From the NCBI RefSeq assembly GCF_004923295.1, contig NZ_CP039637.1, positions 434,001 through 498,000 on the forward strand: a stretch of 64,000 nt of DNA, given 5' to 3'. Below, in pieces: positions 53,230 to 63,137 of this stretch. Under the pieces are notes generated by a model. That model did no database searches. It was not told where the DNA came from and was given only the letters and a program-made list of their open reading frames with translations. The translations under genes were made by a program, and so were the position numbers. Numbering within the stretch: the first letter of the stretch is position 1; the number at the start of each line of letters is the position of its first letter. Origin of the DNA: Azospirillum sp. TSH100 (GTDB taxonomy: Bacteria > Pseudomonadota > Alphaproteobacteria > Azospirillales > Azospirillaceae).

Positions 53230-54110
53230 GATGTGGCCGCTCCCCCGCCGGGTTCGGCATTTTGCAGCGCAGGAACCGGGGCCTCGTCCTCGTCATAGAG
53301 GTACAGGCCGGCGGTGAAGCGGTGGCTGGCGTCGTCACGGCCGACGTCGCCATCGGCAAGCTCGGCAGCCATGCGGTTCAGCTCGACCAGCATCGCCATG
53401 CCCAGCCGGTCGGCCTCCCGCCGCAGGGCGGCGATGGACTCGGGGCTGAGCCGGTCATAGGCGAGCGCGCGCTCCAGGAACGGGGGGGCGCCGCCCGCCA
53501 GATTGTGGCCGGACGCGGCCAGATGGTCCGCAAGGTTCCGGCCGTAATAATAGGCGAGCTTGTCCAGGTCGCCGCGCGGCACATGCGCCGCCTCGGTCAG
53601 GTCGAGCAGCCCGTCGGCGCGTTCGGTCACCAGCCCGGCATGCAGCAACTCGTCCAGCAGGGCGCGCGGACGGATGTCCTTGCTGATGCCGGTCACCAGT
53701 GATTCAAAGCTGGGCTCGCCATCCGGACCGGAATTGCGGGGCAGGGCGCGGGGGCGGCCGGCCTCGTCGAGGAAGGCGGCATCGGTCAGCCAGCGGCTCA
53801 ACACCTGCGCGCCCAGCGACGGGGCGGCCGCGGCCGCAGCCTCCGCGGCCGGTGGGGCGCTGCGGATCGCGCTGACGTCCTTGCGGTGGACGCCGGTCAG
53901 CAAGGTGATGCGGCTGTCGGTCATCGGCCTTCCGGGCAGCGCGAAGCCACGCTCCGCCACCTCGACATACACCGACTTCAGCAGGTTCGCCAGCATCGGC
54001 CAGGAAATGCCGAAGCCGATCAGCGTCCGCACCAGCGGGACCAGCAACCGGCGCACCGCCGTCAGCAGCGTCGCCGGCGGCGCCGCCCCGGTGATCCCGG
54101 CCCCGGTCAT
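53226..54110 (-). CDS. DUF6502-family protein with a helix-turn-helix-like segment
   Basis: A 294-residue soluble protein. Near residues 60-85 the segment MTDSRITLLTGVHRKDVSAI has the pattern of a winged-helix DNA-binding motif, followed by a central region and a helical C-terminus. Function is unknown, but DUF6502 genes are often found next to DUF5666 genes, as here, where they overlap by 4 bp. The start at 54110 was chosen because the upstream open frame is basic and low in sense. The gene is divergent from a membrane protein gene, with a 17-bp palindrome in the spacer. Confidence 0.65.
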   Translation of the reverse strand: MTGAGITGAAPPATLLTAVRRLLVPLVRTLIGFGISWPMLANLLKSVYVEVAERGFALPGRPMTDSRITLLTGVHRKDVSAIRSAPPAAEAAAAAAPSLGAQVLSRWLTDAAFLDEAGRPRALPRNSGPDGEPSFESLVTGISKDIRPRALLDELLHAGLVTERADGLLDLTEAAHVPRGDLDKLAYYYGRNLADHLAASGHNLAGGAPPFLERALAYDRLSPESIAALRREADRLGMAMLVELNRMAAELADGDVGRDDASHRFTAGLYLYDEDEAPVPALQNAEPGGGAATS

Positions 54111-54487
54111 CTCGGCCCTTGGCGGGCGGTCTGGTTCGGGGCTGCGGATCGGCACGCGCCTGGCACTCCGGCGGTTGGGGGCTCTGTCTTGACCGAGGTG
54201 ACAATAGCGCGGCGGGCCGGAAAGGGAATCACCTTTTCGCTTGATGTGGGAAATTTTCCCACGCATGATGCCGGCATGCGACGGTCGCCGTGGCTGCGCA
54301 GCGTCATAAGGGCCGCAAGGTCCGCCAAGGTTTAAGGAGCGGCCGCCCGGCCGTAGCCCGCATGAGCCTGTCATCGATCGACCAGACCGCCTGTCCGTCT
54401 GTCCGCGGGGACGAGATGTCTCCTGCCCTGGCTTGCGGGGCACAGCCCCTGCCGCCGGTCTTTCCCTTCCGAACGCGAGCGTCCGAC
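54111..54487. promoter_or_regulatory. 377-bp divergent region with a 17-bp palindrome
   Basis: The spacer between the divergent DUF6502 and exporter-like genes contains GTGGGAAATTTTCCCAC at 54246-54262, two 8-bp arms around one base. It stands out against the GC-rich background and is a likely binding site for a dimeric regulator. The start of the right-hand gene is uncertain, so part of this region may be coding. Confidence 0.55.
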
Positions 54488-55189
54488 ATGGCCTCGTCCA
54501 TCGCCCGTCATGCGGCCGTCAACCGGTCAGCCCTGATCCGCAGCTGCCTGTTCGGAGCGGCGGCGAACCTTCTGGTCGCCGGCAGCGCGTTGTATGCCCG
54601 GCCGTTGCAGGATGTGCTGTGGGTGGGTGCCGACAATGGCAGCCTGCTTCTGCTGGTTGCCATTGGGCTGAGCCTGTTCGCGCTTCATGCGGTGCTGGAC
54701 TTCGCCCAGTCGCGGGAACTGGCGCGGCTGGTGCCGTCGGGCGGCGCTGCCGGCTGGCTGGAGCGGCTGTGGGTGCTGGAGGCGGTCTGGGCGCCGATCC
54801 ATCTGGCGGTGCTGGCGCTGCTGAATCCGCTGATGGGTGCGATGGCGCTCGCCGGGGTCGCGGCCCTGACGGCGATGATCGCACTGGGTGCGGCCGGGCC
54901 GGCGAGCGCCGTCGGCGGGCAGTCGCAGCTCGCCCGGTTGGCCGGTGCCGACAGCTTCGGCTGCACCGACGGTTTCCTCGCCGGGCTGGGCTTCTGTGAA
55001 ACGGTCTATCGGGTGCTGATCGTCGGGTTGGGTGCGGCGCTGCTGATGCACGGCGACCTGACGCCGGGTCTGTTCGTTGCCGTGTCGGTGATCGGCATCG
55101 CCGCGATGCGCGCCGCCGCACGCGGTGCCGCCCGCTGGCACGGCGGCCGGCAGGCGGCGGCCGTGCTGCTGATGGCGGGGCGGATGTGA
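54488..55189 (+). CDS. Membrane protein resembling the membrane half of a type I secretion ABC exporter
   Basis: A 233-residue protein with about five hydrophobic segments. The N-terminal part (LIRSCLFGAAANLLVAGSAL, then LLLLVAIGLSLFALHAVLDF followed by SRELARL) resembles the beginning of PrtD/AprD-type type I secretion permease-ATPases. No ATPase domain follows, either in this frame or after it; the gene ends at a hairpin. It may be a degenerate remnant or a stand-alone membrane protein. The start is uncertain: 54362 and 54290 in the same frame are alternatives. Confidence 0.5.
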   Translation: MASSIARHAAVNRSALIRSCLFGAAANLLVAGSALYARPLQDVLWVGADNGSLLLLVAIGLSLFALHAVLDFAQSRELARLVPSGGAAGWLERLWVLEAVWAPIHLAVLALLNPLMGAMALAGVAALTAMIALGAAGPASAVGGQSQLARLAGADSFGCTDGFLAGLGFCETVYRVLIVGLGAALLMHGDLTPGLFVAVSVIGIAAMRAAARGAARWHGGRQAAAVLLMAGRM

Positions 55190-55195
55190 GGAGAT

Positions 55196-55228
55196 GGACA
55201 CCCTCTCCCGGGACGGGAGAGGGTGTCC
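55196..55228. terminator. Perfect 15-bp hairpin between convergent genes
   Basis: GGACACCCTCTCCCG (55196-55210) and CGGGAGAGGGTGTCC (55214-55228) form a perfect stem with a three-base loop. It sits between the exporter-like gene and the convergent PTS gene, and probably ends both transcripts. It is the best example of the CCCTCTCCC family in the window. Confidence 0.65.
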
Positions 55229-55234
55229 AGGGTT

Positions 55235-57820
55235 TCAAATCGCCGGCCAGGTCTCCGCGACCAGACGGCGGACCTCCTCGGCGCTGTCGGTGCCGAGGGC
55301 GGCTTCGGCGACGCGCTGGCAATCCTCCAGGCGCAAGGTGCGGATGAAGGCCTTCAGGTCGGCGATCACCGCCGGGGTGGCCGACAGTTCGGTGACGCCA
55401 AGCCCGATCAGCAGTGGCGCCGCCATCGGGTCGGAGGCCGAGCCGCCGCACACCGCCACCACCCGGTCACGGGTTTTCGCCCCGATCACCGCAAGCCGGA
55501 TCAGCCGCAGCACGCCCGGATGCAGCGCATCGAGCTGGGCCGCCACATGCGGGTTGCCACGGTCCATCGCCAGCACATACTGGGTCAGGTCGTTGGTACC
55601 GATCGACAGGAAATCCGCCACCGCGCTGATGCGGTCGGCGATCAGGGCGGCGGCCGGAACCTCGACCATCGCGCCCAGCTGGATCGGTTCGGCGCGGCCG
55701 AGCCTTGCCCGTTCCTCGTCCACCATCGCCCGCACCGCCAGCAGTTCGGACGGCGAGGCGATCATCGGCACCATGATGCGGCAGACACCCGCCGGCTTCA
55801 CCCGCAGGATGGCGCGGATCTGGGCTCGCAGCAGCTCCGGCTCGCGCAGGCCGACGCGGACGCCGCGCAGGCCGAGCACCGGGTTCTCCTCCTTCGGCAG
55901 CGGCAGGTAGGACAGCGGCTTGTCGCCCCCGACATCCAGCGTGCGGATCACCAGCGGCCGGCCCTCCAGCGCGTCGGCGATCTGCTGGTACTGCTGGTAC
56001 TGTTCATCCTCGGTCGGGGCCGACTGGCGTTCCAGGAACAGGAATTCGGTGCGCAGCAGGCCGCAGCCTTCCGCGCCCTCCACCACCGCGCCGGGTGCGT
56101 CGCTGACCCGGCCTAGATTGGCGAACACCTCGATCCGGGTGCCGTCGGCCATGCGGCACTCCTCGCGGGAGGTAAGGCGGTTTTCCTCGCGCCGCGCGGC
56201 GCGGACCGCGACGGCGGTCCGGGTGGCCGCCAGCGTGTCCTCCGGCGGGAAGGCCAGCAGTTCGCCGCGGTTGCCGTCGATCACGACGGGTGCGCCATCC
56301 GGCACCCGCTCCGCCTGCCGGCCCAGCGCCACCACGGTCGGCACGCCGAGCGCCGCGGCCAGGATGACGGCGTGGGAGGTCGGGCCGCCATGCACCATGC
56401 CGATGCCGGCCAGCCGTCCGGCCGGAACCCCGGCGAGGTCGGAGGGAAGGATCTCGTCGGCCAGCACGATGCTGCCCGCCGGCAGGTCTGCCAGACCGAC
56501 GTCCGGCTCCTTCCCTGACAGGACCGTCAGAACCTGCTGTTCCAGGTCGCGCAGGTCGGCGGCGCGCTCAGCCATGCGGGGATCGGCAAGGGCGGCCAAG
56601 GCGTCGGCCTGGAGACGCGCCGCGCGCTGCCAGGACCATTCGGCACTCTTGCCGCCGCGAATGTCGGCGAGCGCTCCATCCAGCAGCTCCGGATCGTCCA
56701 GCAGTTCCCGGTGAGCCTGGAAGATGGCGGCATGTTCGGGCATGCGCTGCGCGGACTGGGCCAGACCGGCGACGACTTGCTCCAGCGCCCGGCGCAGACG
56801 CGGCTCCTCGACCTGCGCGCCGATGCCCTGTTCCACCACGCGCACGGTGGTGCGGAAGCGGCGGACGACGGTGCCGACCGCCTGTCCGGGCACGGCGATG
56901 GTGCCCTTCAGCAGAACCTCCTCGCCGGGAGCGAAGGGCGGGCCGACCTCCTCCTCCGTGGCCGGTTGGGCCGGGGCGGCGGTGGCGGGAGTGACGGAGG
57001 CGGCAACCGGTGCCGCCTGCGCGGCGGCGCCGGCGACGACCGGATCGCCAAGCCCGCCCTCGATCAGCACGGCGATGCTTTCCGCCATGTCCTGGGCACC
57101 GGGACCGGTGGCGCGCACCGTCAGCCGGTCGCCGACCATGGTGCCGAGTCCCATCAGGGCGACGACGCTCTTGGCGTTGGCGCGGCGGTCGCGGCAGTGG
57201 ATGGTGACAGTTCCGGGATAGGCCTTGGTCGCGGCGACCAGGGCCGCGGCCGGCCGGGCATGCAGCCCGCTGGCGATGGGCAGCACGACGATCCGTTCGC
57301 CGGTTTCCCCCTCGCCCGTTTCCTCCGACTCGGCGGCGGCGGGCGGCACGGCATCGGCGCCGCTGCCGCCATGGACGGTCATCGCCGGTTCGCCGGCGGC
57401 GATTTCGCGGTTCACCGACTGGCCGTCGACGGTGAAGCCGTCATTCACGACGACCATCATGCTGACGAGGCTTTGCGCCCGGCTTCCCACCAAGTCCATG
57501 TCGAAGCTGATCAGGCGGTCGCCGGTCTTCACGGATTGCCCATCCCGGACATGGGCCGTGAAGCCTTCGCCGTTCAGGCCGACGGTGTCGACGCCCAGAT
57601 GCAGAAGAACCTCCGCTCCGCTGGCGGCGCGGACGGTGCAGGCGTGGCGCGCGCGGTGGACCGACAGCACGACGCCGTCGCAGGGGCTGCGCAACTCGTT
57701 CACCGTCGGGTCGATGGCCATGCCGGTTCCGACCAGACCCTGGGCGAAGGCGGGGTCGGGCACTTCGGTCAGCGGCATGGCCCATCCGGCCAGCGGAGCT
57801 GCAAGCGTGATCGCGGTCAT
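55235..57820 (-). CDS. Fused PTS EIIA-HPr-enzyme I protein
   Basis: An 861-residue three-domain phosphotransferase. EIIA(Glc)-type domain at residues 1-150 (His59 and active-site His74 in LLHLGVDTVGLNGEGF). HPr at about residues 175-262 (phospho-His187 in GLHARPAA). Enzyme I from about residue 290 (catalytic His in GGPTSHAVIL, PEP-binding GGDKPLSYLPLP and the C-terminal AVCGGSASDPMAAPLL). It passes phosphate from PEP to the EIICB protein encoded divergently. Such fusions typically serve GlcNAc or fructose uptake in proteobacteria with few PTS systems; the neighbouring genes point to GlcNAc (NagF type). Confidence 0.9.
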   Translation of the reverse strand: MTAITLAAPLAGWAMPLTEVPDPAFAQGLVGTGMAIDPTVNELRSPCDGVVLSVHRARHACTVRAASGAEVLLHLGVDTVGLNGEGFTAHVRDGQSVKTGDRLISFDMDLVGSRAQSLVSMMVVVNDGFTVDGQSVNREIAAGEPAMTVHGGSGADAVPPAAAESEETGEGETGERIVVLPIASGLHARPAAALVAATKAYPGTVTIHCRDRRANAKSVVALMGLGTMVGDRLTVRATGPGAQDMAESIAVLIEGGLGDPVVAGAAAQAAPVAASVTPATAAPAQPATEEEVGPPFAPGEEVLLKGTIAVPGQAVGTVVRRFRTTVRVVEQGIGAQVEEPRLRRALEQVVAGLAQSAQRMPEHAAIFQAHRELLDDPELLDGALADIRGGKSAEWSWQRAARLQADALAALADPRMAERAADLRDLEQQVLTVLSGKEPDVGLADLPAGSIVLADEILPSDLAGVPAGRLAGIGMVHGGPTSHAVILAAALGVPTVVALGRQAERVPDGAPVVIDGNRGELLAFPPEDTLAATRTAVAVRAARREENRLTSREECRMADGTRIEVFANLGRVSDAPGAVVEGAEGCGLLRTEFLFLERQSAPTEDEQYQQYQQIADALEGRPLVIRTLDVGGDKPLSYLPLPKEENPVLGLRGVRVGLREPELLRAQIRAILRVKPAGVCRIMVPMIASPSELLAVRAMVDEERARLGRAEPIQLGAMVEVPAAALIADRISAVADFLSIGTNDLTQYVLAMDRGNPHVAAQLDALHPGVLRLIRLAVIGAKTRDRVVAVCGGSASDPMAAPLLIGLGVTELSATPAVIADLKAFIRTLRLEDCQRVAEAALGTDSAEEVRRLVAETWPAI

Positions 57821-58150
57821 GATGATTTGGTCCTCATTCTTAACGCTTCGGCCCTGCCGGGCGATCTCGCGTCGGACTGCCGTTATCCTGGCACGGCCGC
57901 CGGATCGTTTGTATGCGCGCAGACGCCGCATAGCCCAAGCGCAATTCTCGTTATAGATTATCGAAAGATCCTGTCCGGAAAAGGCGGAAGCCTGCGGCCA
58001 ATCCGCGCTCTCAAGGGCGCATCCGGAATACGCCACAAGCCCGTGCGCCAACCCATGTTGACTATGTCGTGAAACCTGCCTGCCGTCGGGGTTGTATTCC
58101 CGTTCAGGGCTGACGACGTTGCCGCCGCCGGACAAATTCGGAGAGCCGCC
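57821..58150. promoter_or_regulatory. 330-bp divergent region of the PTS genes
   Basis: The spacer separates the divergent EI and EIICB genes and must contain both promoters. AT-richer sequence lies near 57930-57970 (CGTTATAGATTATCGAAAG). I looked for a match to the TGGTAT/ATACCA palindrome found before the deaminase gene and saw none. No gene is seen. Confidence 0.4.
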
Positions 58151-59932
<1,782 letters not shown>

Positions 59933-59968
59933 CCGATCCCCTGTCTGGTATCTGAGTGGTGTTATCAG

Positions 59969-60006
59969 GCGGCGCGACCTTTTCCGGGTCGCGCCGCTTT
60001 TCTTTT
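59969..60006 (+). terminator. Rho-independent terminator after nagE
   Basis: GCGGCGCGACC (59969-59979) pairs with GGTCGCGCCGC (59987-59997) around a short T/C loop, and a T-rich run (TTTTCTTTT, 59998-60006) follows. This is a textbook intrinsic terminator, so the downstream deaminase gene must have its own promoter. Confidence 0.85.
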
Positions 60007-60078
60007 CCGCATCGCGGCTGCTGTCATGATGTGATTCCACCAATGGACGCTGGCCTCCGGCGCAAGAAGGTCTTATAT

Positions 60079-60092
60079 TGGTATCTATACCA
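60079..60092. promoter_or_regulatory. Candidate GntR/HutC-type operator before the deaminase gene
   Basis: TGGTATCTATACCA is a 6-2-6 perfect palindrome, 20 bp upstream of the deaminase ATG. HutC-type GntR regulators of amino-sugar genes (NagQ/NagR/DasR) bind similar GT/AC-ended palindromes. A GntR/HutC regulator is encoded at 63138-63896. Only this full site was found in the nag region. Confidence 0.6.
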
Positions 60093-60111
60093 GCCAATCA
60101 CGAGCACCGCC

Positions 60112-61185
60112 ATGACCGATCAGGGCAATCCGGATTTCAAAGCGTCCCGCACCACTCCCCTGGCAACGCCTCTTATGGCGGCGGAGGCGGCAGAGGCCCC
60201 GGCCGTGGTCGCCCTGCAGATCGAACGCTGCGGCGCCGGCTTCGCCGAACTTGGCGAGCGCCTGCGCCGCGCGCCGCCGCGCTTCGTCGTCACCTGTGCC
60301 CGCGGCAGCTCCGACCATGCCTCGGCCTACGGCAAATATCTGATCGAGACGCGGATCGGCCGGGCGGTGGCTTCGATCGGGCCGTCGATCGCCTCGGTCT
60401 ATGGCGGGCATCTGAGCCTGGAGGGCGCGCTGTTCGTCGCCGTCTCGCAGTCGGGACGCAGCCCGGACCTGCTGCGTCTGGTCGAGGCGGCGAAGGACGG
60501 CGGCGCGCTGGTGGTTGGCTTTGTCAATGCCGAGGACTCGCCGCTGGCGGAAATGTGCGACCATTTCCTGCCGCTGGCTGCCGGGCCGGAGCGCAGCGTC
60601 GCCGCGACGAAATCCTGCATCGCCTCGCTCGCCGCCTATCTGCAGCTGGTGGCGCATTGGCAGGACGATCCGGCGTTGAAAGCGACCCTCGCGGCGCTGC
60701 CCGACACGCTGGAGGCGGCGAGGGGGCTGGACTGGAAGCCGGCGCTGATGCCGCTCACCACTGCGCAGAACCTCTATGTGCTGGGGCGCGGAGTCGGGTT
60801 CGGCGCTGCGCTGGAAATGGCGCTGAAATTCAAGGAGACCTGCCGCCTGCATGCCGAAGCCTTCAGCGCGGCGGAGGTCGTCCACGGCCCGCTGGCGCTG
60901 GTCGGCCCCGGCTTTCCGGTGCTGGCCCTGACCCAATCCGACGCGGCCGAACCGCACACCCGCGCGGTGGTGGAGCGCATCGTCGGGCTGGGCGCCGGCG
61001 TCGCCACCACGGAGGCCGGACTGGCCGGAACCACCCAGTTGCCCAGCCTGCCGGGGATCGCGCCGGAGGCGGCACCGCTGGCGGCGTTGCAGAGCTTCTA
61101 CGGCGCGGTCTATGAACTGGCGCTGGCCCGCGGCATCGATCCCGACAGCCCGCCCAACCTTGCCAAAGTGACGAAGACCGTCTGA
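60112..61185 (+). CDS. SIS-domain glucosamine-6-phosphate deaminase (NagB-II type)
   Basis: A 357-residue protein with two SIS domains: TCARGSSDHASAYGKYL near residues 62-78, AVSQSGRSPDLLRL near 108-121 and the second-domain LGRGVGFGAALEMALKFKETC near 224-244. It resembles the isomerase half of GlmS without the glutaminase half, the pattern of NagB-II deaminases. It would turn GlcN-6-P into fructose-6-P and ammonia. The start at 60112 follows the operator; the frame is open upstream through the terminator, which argues against an earlier start. The stop overlaps nagA (TGATG). Confidence 0.85.
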   Translation: MTDQGNPDFKASRTTPLATPLMAAEAAEAPAVVALQIERCGAGFAELGERLRRAPPRFVVTCARGSSDHASAYGKYLIETRIGRAVASIGPSIASVYGGHLSLEGALFVAVSQSGRSPDLLRLVEAAKDGGALVVGFVNAEDSPLAEMCDHFLPLAAGPERSVAATKSCIASLAAYLQLVAHWQDDPALKATLAALPDTLEAARGLDWKPALMPLTTAQNLYVLGRGVGFGAALEMALKFKETCRLHAEAFSAAEVVHGPLALVGPGFPVLALTQSDAAEPHTRAVVERIVGLGAGVATTEAGLAGTTQLPSLPGIAPEAAPLAALQSFYGAVYELALARGIDPDSPPNLAKVTKTV

Positions 61186-62345
61186 TGCGACAGCTCCTGA
61201 CCGGTGCCCGGATTTTCACGGGCGAGACCATCCTCGACGGCCGCAGCCTGCTGGTCGGGGATGGCCGCATCCTCGACATTGTCGCCCCCGGCCGCACTCC
61301 GCCGGAGATCGACAGGACGGTTGCGCTGGGGGCAGGCGACCTGCTGGCGCCCGGCTTTCTCGACATCCAGGTCAATGGCGGCGGCGGCGTGCTGTTCAAC
61401 GAACAACCGACGCTGGAGGCGACGCTCGCCATCGCTGCGGCGCACCGGCGTTTCGGCACAACCGGGCTGTTGCCGACCATCATCACCGACACCCCCGATT
61501 GCCATCGTGCCGCCGCCGAAGCGGCGGTCAAGGCGGTGGCGCAGCCGGGCAGCGGCGTGCTCGGTATCCATTTTGAAGGGCCCTTCATCAGCCCGCAGCG
61601 GGTCGGCGCGCATGATCCGCGCTTCGTGCGGGCGCCGGACGAGGGCGATCTCGACTTCATCGGCGGGCTGCCGGCGCGGATGCCGAACGGGCGGGTGCTG
61701 CTCACCCTGGCGCCGGAATGCGTCGAGGATGCGGCCCTGTCGCGGCTGATGGCGGCCGGGGTGATCCTGTCGGTCGGCCATACGATGGCGAGTGCAGAGC
61801 GTGTGCTCGAAGTCTTCGATCTCGGCGTTCGCGGGGTGACGCATCTTTACAATGCCATGCCGGGCATCGCCAACCGCCAGCCCGGTCCGGCCGGTGCGGC
61901 GCTGGGCGATGAGCGTCCCTGGTGCGGGCTGATCGCTGACGGGCACCACGTCCATCCGCTGATGATGCGCGCGGCGCTTGCTGCCCGGCCGCGCGGACGG
62001 ATGATGCTGGTGACCGACGCCATGCCGCCGACTGGCACCGACGCCGACAGCTTCCAGTTGAACGGCCGGACGATCTACCGGCGCGATGGCCGTCTGGTGC
62101 TGGCCGACGGGACGCTGGCGGGGGCAGATCTGGATATGGCGATGGCGGTGCGCAATGCGGGGACGCTGATCGGCCTGCCGCTGGAGGAGTCGCTGCGGAT
62201 GGCGTCGCTCTATCCGGCAGAGTTCCTGGGGATGCAGAGCGAGCGCGGGCGGATCGCGCCGGGCTGGCGGGCGGATCTGGTGCTGCTCCGGACGGATCTG
62301 ACGGTGCGCGGGACTTGGGTGGAAGGGGAGTGGCGGGCCGCCTGA
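61185..62345 (+). CDS. nagA: N-acetylglucosamine-6-phosphate deacetylase
   Basis: A 386-residue amidohydrolase: GFLDIQVNGGGGVLFNE near residues 59-75, the metal ligand Glu in HFEGPFISP, then GHTMA, HLYNAMPG and the catalytic Asp in VTDAMPPTG. It removes the acetyl group from GlcNAc-6-P, the PTS product, giving GlcN-6-P for the SIS deaminase encoded just upstream. The ATG shares bases with the preceding stop (TGATG), so the two are co-translated. Confidence 0.92.
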   Translation: MRQLLTGARIFTGETILDGRSLLVGDGRILDIVAPGRTPPEIDRTVALGAGDLLAPGFLDIQVNGGGGVLFNEQPTLEATLAIAAAHRRFGTTGLLPTIITDTPDCHRAAAEAAVKAVAQPGSGVLGIHFEGPFISPQRVGAHDPRFVRAPDEGDLDFIGGLPARMPNGRVLLTLAPECVEDAALSRLMAAGVILSVGHTMASAERVLEVFDLGVRGVTHLYNAMPGIANRQPGPAGAALGDERPWCGLIADGHHVHPLMMRAALAARPRGRMMLVTDAMPPTGTDADSFQLNGRTIYRRDGRLVLADGTLAGADLDMAMAVRNAGTLIGLPLEESLRMASLYPAEFLGMQSERGRIAPGWRADLVLLRTDLTVRGTWVEGEWRAA

Positions 62346-62418
62346 AGCTTGCGATGCCTGCCACATGACCTCTCCCGTTGAACAGAGGAGGTCAGGTGGC
62401 AGGTTAACCCGGCAAGTG

Positions 62419-63087
62419 TCACCCACCCACCGCCACGATCTCCAACCCATCCTCATCCACCCGCACCCGCAGCGCCGTCAGGTCCGGCAGGCACAGATTG
62501 CCGTCCAGTTCATGGGCCGGCAGCGTCGTGGTCAGTCCGATCACCCAGGCGCCGGCCGCGTTTCCCGCCTGCAACCCTGCCGGAGCGTCCTCGAACACCA
62601 CGGTTTCGCGCGGATCGAAGCCCAGCTTCCCGGCGGCGGTGCGGTAGCCTTCGGGGTGGGGCTTGCCATGGGTGACCATATCGGCGCCGATCAGCAGGTC
62701 GGGCAGCGGCAGGCCGGCCTGGGCGATGCGCTTCCTCGCCATGTCCCGCGGGGCGGAGGTCACCACCGCCCAGCGGTGGCGCGGCAGCGACTGCAGAAGC
62801 TCCAGCGCGCCGGGAACCGCGCGCACGCCTTCGGTGTCGTTGGTGTAGCACTCCTCCACCAGGCGCACCTCCTCGTCGATGTCGGCGCCGGCGGGGGCGA
62901 AGCGGCGGACGGTTTCGATGCTGCGGACGCCATGGCAGACGGCCAGGATGGCGTCGGGATCAAGATCGTGGCGGGCGGCCCAGCTGCGCCAGGAACGCTC
63001 CACCGGACCCTTGGTGTCGATCAGGGTGCCGTCCATGTCGAACAGGATGGCGCTGACACGGAAGGGGGTATCAAGGGCAGGCTTCAT
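62419..63087 (-). CDS. HAD-superfamily sugar phosphatase
   Basis: A 222-residue HAD hydrolase with the nucleophile Asp in ILFDMDGTLIDT (residues 14-25), Thr/Ser in VVTSAPRD, Lys in HGKPHPEGY and acidic residues in VVFEDAPAG. It resembles beta-phosphoglucomutase-like and sugar phosphatases (YfbT/GPP types). In this regulon it may dephosphorylate excess sugar phosphates; that is inferred. It is encoded 50 bp downstream of the GntR regulator on the same strand and is probably co-transcribed with it. Confidence 0.82.
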   Translation of the reverse strand: MKPALDTPFRVSAILFDMDGTLIDTKGPVERSWRSWAARHDLDPDAILAVCHGVRSIETVRRFAPAGADIDEEVRLVEECYTNDTEGVRAVPGALELLQSLPRHRWAVVTSAPRDMARKRIAQAGLPLPDLLIGADMVTHGKPHPEGYRTAAGKLGFDPRETVVFEDAPAGLQAGNAAGAWVIGLTTTLPAHELDGNLCLPDLTALRVRVDEDGLEIVAVGG

Positions 63088-63137
63088 CGCTCGCTCTCGT
63101 TGGGATCGTCTGTATGGGAAGGAATGGTCCGCATGGA

